In this document: positions 34,730-39,581 of the stretch, in pieces | Numbering within the stretch: the first letter of the stretch is position 1 | Layout: each line of letters opens with the position of its first letter | Assembly (NCBI GenBank): GCA_003566635.1 | Contig: PXCK01000156.1 | Coordinates: forward strand, 1-39,581 | DNA: 39,581 nucleotides | Source: Balneolia bacterium | GTDB taxonomy: Bacteria; Bacteroidota; Rhodothermia; Balneolales; Cyclonatronaceae | Reading direction: 5' to 3' | The notes under the pieces: model-generated | What the model saw: the letters and a program-made list of their open reading frames with translations, nothing else | Database searches by the model: none | Told to the model about the DNA's origin: nothing | Made by a program: the position numbers and the translations under genes

Positions 34730-35317
34730 ATGATAAATAAGCCGAAAAAACTCCATCCTGTTATGGATTATCAACTTCCACTTCCCGGAGTTGATTTATC
34801 TAACGGATATGATCATAGTGGGAATACTACCGAGCTATTTGGTGCAGGCGGGTATATGGAAAAGCGTAACAATATGTACACCTCCGAACTTTTTGAAGGT
34901 AAACGCAACATCCATATGGGAGTTGATATTTGGATGCCGGCAAATTCGCCTGTATATGCCATGACAGATGGCGAAGTTTGGGGCGTTACTCATAATAGCA
35001 ACGAACTAGATTATGGTCCAACCGTAATATTAAAGCACCAAATCTATGATAATACCATCTATGTTTTATATGGGCATCTATCTCTCAAAACGCTCAGTTT
35101 TATGAAAGAAGGCAGTACCGTTAATGCCGGCGATATCGTAGGATATCTTGGAGCTAAAAATGAAAATGGCGGATGGATACCTCATTTGCATTTGCAAATT
35201 TCTCTGATTGAACCCGAAAAAGTGGATATGCCCGGTGTCGTTTCTGAGGATGAACTACTTAAATCATCTAAAATATATCCTGATCCTAGAATTTTTCTGG
35301 GTCCAATTTATTTATGA
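34730..35317 (+). CDS. M23-family peptidase (LytM-type), no signal peptide
   Basis: A 195-residue zinc peptidase. Ligands His62 and Asp66 lie in IHMGVDIWMP, and His152/His154 in PHLHLQISL; His116 in YGHLS completes the catalytic set. M23 enzymes cut peptidoglycan stem peptides or crossbridges, normally outside the cytoplasm, yet this protein begins MINKPKKLHPVMDYQLPLPG with no signal peptide or membrane helix. It may act on cytoplasmic muropeptides or a different substrate. It is 9 bases after the racemase-like gene and 7 bases before the M20 gene. Confidence 0.85.
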   Translation: MINKPKKLHPVMDYQLPLPGVDLSNGYDHSGNTTELFGAGGYMEKRNNMYTSELFEGKRNIHMGVDIWMPANSPVYAMTDGEVWGVTHNSNELDYGPTVILKHQIYDNTIYVLYGHLSLKTLSFMKEGSTVNAGDIVGYLGAKNENGGWIPHLHLQISLIEPEKVDMPGVVSEDELLKSSKIYPDPRIFLGPIYL

Positions 35318-35324
35318 TGAATTA

Positions 35325-36488
35325 ATGACGGAAACACACGAATTTATCAATCAGGTTAAAGATGCTCTTCGTGAAAAAAGGCATCAGTTGCATCGCATAG
35401 CAGAAATATCAGGGCAAGAAGCAAAAACAGCTAACCTGATATCAAAATGGATAAAAGCTTGTAATCCATCTAATATATATACCGGAGTTGGAGGTTATGG
35501 AATAATAGCTACTTTTGACTCGGGTAAACCCGGCAATATAGTTGTGCTACGTGCAGAACTTGATGCATTACCTATCCCGGAATCGATTGAAATTGAACAT
35601 GCATCAGAAAATCCAAATGTATCCCATAAATGTGGTCACGATGGTCATATGATTCACCTAATAGGTGTGGCAGAGTTTTTGAAACATCATCCATTAAAGA
35701 CAGGCAAAGTAATCTTATTATTTCAGCCAGCTGAAGAAACCGGTATGGGTGCTGAGAATATGTTGAATTCCGACTTATTTACAATTGATTCAACCGCAAA
35801 ATTTTATGCGCTTCACAACCTGCCCGGGTTTCCGTTTGGTTCTATAATATTACGAAACGAAGCGTTTGCATCAGCTTCGGCAGGGATATCTTTCAAGTTT
35901 CATGGTAAGACAGCTCATGCTGCCCAACCTGAAACAGGTATTTCACCCGAAAAAGCCATATTGACCTTAATGCAAACGGCTGAGTCATTAAGACAAAAAT
36001 TTAAAAATGACCAAGGTGTTGTTATTACACTAATACATATTAAACTTGGTGAAAAAGCATTTGGTACATCTCCGGGCGAAGGCGAGATTCATTTTACTAT
36101 CAGGGCTACCAAAAATGAAGTATTGAGATTAATACGTGATACATTTTTAAAAAATGCAGCTGAACTTGCCAATTCTTTAGGTCTTGAGTATGATTTTAAT
36201 GAAACTGAAGTATTTAAAGCCACAGTTAACAATAATGATTTAGTGGAGCAAGTTGAAAGTGCAGCACAATCTATTGGTTTAGATATGATTACAGTAGAGA
36301 AGCCCTTTAGGTGGAGTGAAGATTTTGGGTTATTTACTGAAAAGTTTGATGGTGTGCTATTTGGTATAGGTGCAGGTGTAAATTTTCCGGCTTTACATAA
36401 TTACGAATATGATTATCCGGACGATTTGATTTCTACCGGTGTTCAACTATTTTTAGAAATTCTTAAAGAAAATGATTGTATAAATTAA
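35325..36488 (+). CDS. M20-family metal-dependent amidohydrolase
   Basis: The start was set at the ATG at 35325 (387 residues), 7 bases after the M23 stop; a TTG at 35208 would add a segment overlapping M23 with no family match. Metal ligands include Cys103 and His105 in HKCGHDGHMIH and Glu137/Glu138 in FQPAEETGMGA; the final histidine is in FPALHNYEYDYPD. The pattern matches the HipO/IAA-amino-acid hydrolase subgroup, which removes N-acyl groups from amino acids or small peptides. In this operon it may release free amino acids from N-acyl forms made by the GNAT gene or from muropeptides. Confidence 0.88.
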   Translation: MTETHEFINQVKDALREKRHQLHRIAEISGQEAKTANLISKWIKACNPSNIYTGVGGYGIIATFDSGKPGNIVVLRAELDALPIPESIEIEHASENPNVSHKCGHDGHMIHLIGVAEFLKHHPLKTGKVILLFQPAEETGMGAENMLNSDLFTIDSTAKFYALHNLPGFPFGSIILRNEAFASASAGISFKFHGKTAHAAQPETGISPEKAILTLMQTAESLRQKFKNDQGVVITLIHIKLGEKAFGTSPGEGEIHFTIRATKNEVLRLIRDTFLKNAAELANSLGLEYDFNETEVFKATVNNNDLVEQVESAAQSIGLDMITVEKPFRWSEDFGLFTEKFDGVLFGIGAGVNFPALHNYEYDYPDDLISTGVQLFLEILKENDCIN

Positions 36489-37645
36489 TGTTTCATAGCT
36501 CAAAAATTGAAATCAATAAAAAAGCGTTTCACAATAATTTAAACTATTTGAAAAACCGGTTTGGACCGGATGTAAAGTTTTCATCGGTAATAAAAGGAAA
36601 TGCTTATGGACATGGAATTGAAAATATTGTTCCATTAGCCGAAGAGGCCGGTGTAGACCATTTTTCCGTTTTTAGTGCCGATGAAGCCTACCAGGCACAA
36701 AGCTGTATTTCAACAAACTCCACTATAATGGTAATGGGTTTTGTAGATGATGCCGGATTGGAGTGGTGTATCGAAAACGATATTGAATTTTATATTTTTG
36801 ATTTCGAACGATTAGAAAAAACTATTCAATTGGCCGGCAAGCTAAAGAAAAAAGCAAGAATACACTTAGAGTTTGAAACAGGCATGCATAGAACAGGAAT
36901 CGAGGAGCATTTGCTTGATCGTTTAATTTCTTTAGTATTATCCAATTTAGACACCTTGGAAATTGTCGGAATATGTACTCACTTTGCCGGAGCAGAAAGT
37001 GTTACAAATTATCTGCGCATTAAAGAGCAGATGAAAATTTATAACAGGATTATTAGAAAAATTAGGAAACTAAATGTTCCATTCGAACGACTTCATTCTG
37101 CTTGTTCCGCTGCTGCTATTCGCTATCCGAGAACCCGTTTAAACATGGTTAGAATTGGAATTGCACAATATGGGTTATGGCCGAATAGGGAAACGTTTAT
37201 GCTGGATTTATCATCAAATGATAAAGAAATAAATGATGATCCACTTCAACGGGTCATTAGTTGGAAAAGTAAAGTTATGAGTACCAAAGAAGTACCGAAA
37301 AACCAATTTATTGGTTATGGAACAACCTATCTCACGAATACAAACACTCAAATTGCAACGGTTCCTGTTGGATACTCTCATGGATTTAACAGAAGTCTGA
37401 GTAATCTGGGCCGAGTAATGGTGGGAGGGAAGCGCGTTCCTGTTATTGGCCTGGTAAATATGAACATGATGATTGTAGATGTAACCACAGTTGATTCGGT
37501 ACAAAAGGGTGATGAGGTCGTCATAATTGGGTCTCAAAAAGGTAAAGATATTTCAGTAGGTTCATTTAGCGAACTCACTAATAAATTAAACTATGAAACC
37601 CTAACCAGGCTGCCAAGACACATTCCAAGAGTTATTACAGGATAA
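36488..37645 (+). CDS. alr: Alanine racemase (Alr)
   Basis: The ATG at 36488 overlaps the M20 stop in TAATG; a TTG at 36476 adds four residues and is less likely. This 385-residue PLP enzyme makes D-alanine for peptidoglycan. Lys36 in VIKGNAYGHG is the PLP lysine; the basic residue in MVRIGIAQYGLWP and Tyr296 in GYSHGFNR are the partner catalytic residues. The usual GYADG is GYSHG and the (C/S)MD segment reads NMN (Asn326 for the conserved Asp). This could be a lineage variant or a change in specificity. It ends the five-gene run; no clear terminator follows. Confidence 0.92.
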   Translation: MFHSSKIEINKKAFHNNLNYLKNRFGPDVKFSSVIKGNAYGHGIENIVPLAEEAGVDHFSVFSADEAYQAQSCISTNSTIMVMGFVDDAGLEWCIENDIEFYIFDFERLEKTIQLAGKLKKKARIHLEFETGMHRTGIEEHLLDRLISLVLSNLDTLEIVGICTHFAGAESVTNYLRIKEQMKIYNRIIRKIRKLNVPFERLHSACSAAAIRYPRTRLNMVRIGIAQYGLWPNRETFMLDLSSNDKEINDDPLQRVISWKSKVMSTKEVPKNQFIGYGTTYLTNTNTQIATVPVGYSHGFNRSLSNLGRVMVGGKRVPVIGLVNMNMMIVDVTTVDSVQKGDEVVIIGSQKGKDISVGSFSELTNKLNYETLTRLPRHIPRVITG

Positions 37646-37688
37646 TCTTATGTATGGTTCGCCGTTATAAGTATTATGAACTATGAAA

Positions 37689-37712
37689 CCTATTTTAATA
37701 GGGGTATCTTTG
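37689..37712 (+). promoter_or_regulatory. Possible promoter and operator-like palindrome before the lipocalin-like gene
   Basis: The 14-base palindrome CCTATT-tt-AATAGG (37689-37702) is followed two bases later by TATCTTTG (37705-37712), which matches the -7 consensus TAnnTTTG of Bacteroidota. The ATG at 37744 is 31 bases downstream. No convincing -33 element was seen. Confidence 0.3.
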
Positions 37713-37743
37713 AAAATTCACTAATCAACCAAGCTATAAATTG

Positions 37744-38817
37744 ATGAGATTCACCATTTTAATCATATTACTTTCTCTCACTTTTGTTTTTGGAAATACA
37801 GCCAAAGGGCAAATCCAGAATCCGGAAGTTGTTGTAAACGAGTTGAAAAATGACCATTTTTGGCCTCAAACTTTGGTTGGTAGTCATTTTAACGAATTTT
37901 GGAGCTATACGTTTTTGTTTGACAATGGCATGAAACTATATGTGACCTACTCAGCTGCAAATTTTGGAAGACTTAAATCGCCGGTTACCGGGGTTCGACT
38001 ATCATTAATTGGTCTTGATGAAGACGAGATTTTTCAACTAGCGCGAGAATACCCAATTGAGCGTTTAAATGTGGATAAAGAAGAGGGGGTTATGAATTTG
38101 AACCCAAGAAATAATAATGCATGGATTGGCTCATTTCTGCCGGACAGCCAAAGGGTTTATGTAAATACAGTAAAAGACGGTGTACGTTATAAGGTGAATG
38201 TATTAGTTGAAGACATTATACCCGGTCTAAAATTAGATTATGGTAAATATCAGATTAGAAATGATGAGGTTGGCATGTTTACTCATTTCCCATTCGCACG
38301 AGTATCCGGTACGGTTGGTATTGACGATAATTTAGTAGATGTAACCGGAACAGCATATCTGGACCATACTTTTCAAAATCAAACAACTACACAGTTGATG
38401 AATAGCGGATATCGATTCATTTCTCATGAAGATGCCAATAATTGGGACGTTTTATATTTTATGTTACCCAATAGTAATAGAGATAGAAAAACATTAGGGC
38501 ATAGATTTCAAATGATAGATGGGGAACTAAAAGTAAGAACTGTCGATAGAATAATTGACCAAACCAGAAACACCACTTTTGGAACGAGACTGGCACAAAT
38601 ATTAGAACTTGAGCTTTCGGACGGTACAAGCATTAGACTTTCGAGACAACATGATATTGAAAAGTTTTCTGTTTTTGATGATTTGCCATGGGTTGCAAGA
38701 AGAGCTGCCAGAACGTTTCTTGGCGGAGAGGTTATAGATTTTCGAGGTAAAGGGGTATTGCTCGAAACAGGTTCAATTCCGGTACAGGGTTATTATAACT
38801 TTTTTGTTGTTGACTGA
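37744..38817 (+). CDS. Exported CrtC/AttH lipocalin-like domain protein
   Basis: The ATG at 37744 gives 357 residues; a TTG one codon upstream is unlikely. A signal peptide covers about 1-22 (LIILLSLTFVFGNTAKG). The mature protein is beta-rich: an N-terminal half with 'WSYTFLFDNGMKLYVTYS' and a second half with 'FARVSGTVGIDDNLVDVTGTAYLDHTFQNQ' (Asp207-His208). The '...DH...' after a G-x-A-Y strand is the pattern seen in the two-lipocalin CrtC (carotenoid 1,2-hydratase)/AttH superfamily. Family membership is suggestive, not certain. It could be a periplasmic lipid- or carotenoid-binding protein. Catalysis is not claimed. It may have its own promoter. Confidence 0.7.
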   Translation: MRFTILIILLSLTFVFGNTAKGQIQNPEVVVNELKNDHFWPQTLVGSHFNEFWSYTFLFDNGMKLYVTYSAANFGRLKSPVTGVRLSLIGLDEDEIFQLAREYPIERLNVDKEEGVMNLNPRNNNAWIGSFLPDSQRVYVNTVKDGVRYKVNVLVEDIIPGLKLDYGKYQIRNDEVGMFTHFPFARVSGTVGIDDNLVDVTGTAYLDHTFQNQTTTQLMNSGYRFISHEDANNWDVLYFMLPNSNRDRKTLGHRFQMIDGELKVRTVDRIIDQTRNTTFGTRLAQILELELSDGTSIRLSRQHDIEKFSVFDDLPWVARRAARTFLGGEVIDFRGKGVLLETGSIPVQGYYNFFVVD

Positions 38818-38859
38818 GGTTAATACAGGAATACTTTGTAATAACACGCTAGTTCAATA

Positions 38860-38875
38860 CATATTTTGAAATATG
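38860..38875. repeat. Short perfect inverted repeat (hairpin)
   Basis: CATATTT-tg-AAATATG is a 7-base-pair perfect stem with a 2-base loop, 43 bases after the lipocalin-like stop. It lacks a T-run of terminator quality. It could mark a repeat border. Confidence 0.4.
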
Positions 38876-38956
38876 CAGGTAAAACCCGGATTATTCACCA
38901 GGAAATTTTTTGATAGCAAGACGAAGGCGAAAAATCAACGGAAGGATACCTTAGAT

Positions 38957-39009
38957 TACCCTTTAAATTAAATACCGTCGTGATTAATTTAGGTTAAATC
39001 TTTAGGGTA
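38957..39009. repeat. Nested inverted repeat, 53 bases
   Basis: TACCCT (38957-38962) pairs with AGGGTA (39004-39009) and, inside, TAAATTAA (38964-38971) pairs with TTAATTTA (38984-38991) around a 12-base loop. The segment follows a stretch (about 38880-38955) of unusual composition that could be part of a dispersed repeat. Confidence 0.4.
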
Positions 39010-39126
39010 GTATTAAGAATAATCATTTGGTATAAAAAGGGCAGACACAGATGCGTTAGTCCTTAATTTTATAAAACAAAAATTTCTAATTGTCTTTAAG
39101 ATTAGATAAAAGTAACGTGCTATAAC

Positions 39127-39249
39127 CTATCGTTTACCGATTTCCGGAAGCTCAAAATGAATTGCTTCCTGGACGTGCTTAAAGATGGGGAGATTTTTAT
39201 TTTGAGGTGCTGGCGAATTATTATCTAAGTTAGAATCATTGCAATACTT
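39127..39249 (-). pseudogene. Possible 40-codon gene remnant, unrecognised
   Basis: On the minus strand a stop-bounded frame of 40 codons without a start reads ...NKNLPIFKHVQEAIHFELPEI-GKR then TAG. It has protein-like composition (alternating hydrophobic and charged residues, an amphipathic helix candidate) and is cut upstream by an in-frame stop. The parent family was not recognised and no upstream continuation in another frame was found. Low confidence; it may be chance. Confidence 0.25.
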
Positions 39250-39345
39250 TTACCAATTTCATTTCAAGCAATAGCCTATAGATATTAATGACCTTTTTAC
39301 ACTTTCTTTTTCCTGCGTATCTACTCTTTTTTGTCCCTCACCCTT

Positions 39346-39472
39346 CCCTCTCCCAAATTAGCTTGATATTTCGTAGCATTTATTTAAATGGGAGAGGGTA
39401 ATCCTTGCCATAGTTATGTGCGGCAACAAATTCAGTCTTTTTTGTTCGGCTCAAGACAGACCCCCTCTCCCA
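39346..39472. repeat. CCCTCTCCCA repeat cluster (two direct, one inverted copy)
   Basis: The 10-mer CCCTCTCCCA occurs at 39346-39355 and 39463-39472, and its exact complement TGGGAGAGGG at 39389-39398. The first and inverted copies can form a 10-bp stem with a 33-base loop. The C/T-rich tracts contrast with the AT-rich surroundings. A dispersed intergenic repeat is the simplest reading. Confidence 0.6.
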
Positions 39473-39581
39473 GTTCATCCAATAAATTGGTGATTAGGGC
39501 GTACGGGTGGAGTTGCCAAACTTGTTCCTAGTCTGGTTTAAATTACAAATATAGAACCTTTTGATAATTTATAGTAAGATA

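Larger units (their letters stand above)
38818..39581. other. 764-base terminal region without an intact gene
   Basis: No intact ORF of useful length was recognised. It contains several inverted repeats (38860-38875, 38957-39009, 39346-39398), three copies of CCCTCTCCCA in mixed orientation, and a possible gene remnant on the minus strand at 39127-39249. No tRNA or rRNA was recognised. The base pattern is unlike the gene-dense remainder, which may mean a degraded insertion or dispersed non-coding repeats. Confidence 0.55.

Noticed and set aside
35208-35324. Upstream TTG extension of the M20 gene
   Set aside because: It would overlap M23 by 110 bases and adds residues that are only an out-of-frame reading of M23.
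1-39581. CRISPR arrays, prophage or transposase genes
   Set aside because: No regularly spaced direct repeats, integrase, terminase or transposase motifs were seen on either strand.

Overview
The window is AT-rich, densely packed, and looks like a chromosomal segment from a Gram-negative member of the Bacteroidota/Rhodothermota lineage, most likely a Balneolaceae-type organism. This is an inference. It rests on a type IX secretion (Por) C-terminal sorting domain on a large metalloprotease, a Bacteroidota-style LptD, a DUF4168 protein, QueD/QueE, MtaB, and a 2-oxoglutarate dehydrogenase fused to an E2-like acyltransferase domain (actinobacterial KgdA layout). Few ribosome-binding sites are recognisable, as is usual in that lineage. 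No integrase, intact transposase, phage gene, CRISPR array, rRNA or tRNA was recognised.

Layout. (1) 1-512 (-): the start of ccmB (cytochrome c maturation), cut by the window edge. (2) 643-4853 (+): ptsN-like EIIA, S13 D,D-carboxypeptidase, NtrC-type sigma54 activator and folD, tightly packed and closed by a terminator shared with the converging KgdA-type gene (4929-8570, -). (3) 8925-12680 (+): a secreted reprolysin-like metalloprotease, with its own terminator. (4) 12839-14572 (+): queD, queE and an SDR reductase, overlapping end to end. (5) 14567-19006 (-): mtaB, a UDG-family protein, dnaB and a CysQ-like phosphatase. (6) 19086-23855: msrB and a GAF-SpoIIE phosphatase (-), then a cNMP-binding protein, an AI-2E family membrane protein and an MBL-fold hydrolase (+), which looks like a signalling block. 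(7) 23846-29773 (-): ftsB/divIC, ROK kinase, lptD, nth and a MEMO-like gene. (8) 29862-32534 (+): a secreted PLD-SNase-HhH protein and a DUF4168 protein. (9) 32584-33174 (-): 3-methyladenine DNA glycosylase. (10) 33198-37645 (+): a five-gene run of GNAT, alanine/ornithine-racemase-like enzyme, M23 peptidase, M20 amidohydrolase and alanine racemase. (11) 37744-38817 (+): a secreted CrtC/AttH lipocalin-like protein, followed by about 760 bases without an intact gene but with inverted repeats and a possible gene remnant.

The best candidate for an undescribed system is the GNAT/racemase/M23/M20/Alr operon. It combines two PLP fold-III racemases, an acyl transferase, an acyl hydrolase and a peptidoglycan-type endopeptidase without a signal peptide, which suggests a cytoplasmic pathway that makes or recycles D-amino-acid or muropeptide compounds. 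Other oddities are sequence-level. The UDG-family protein lacks most Fe-S cysteines, endonuclease III has an unusual C-terminal cysteine pattern, the ROK kinase has lost two of three zinc cysteines, and the SNase domain of the PLD fusion lacks catalytic residues.
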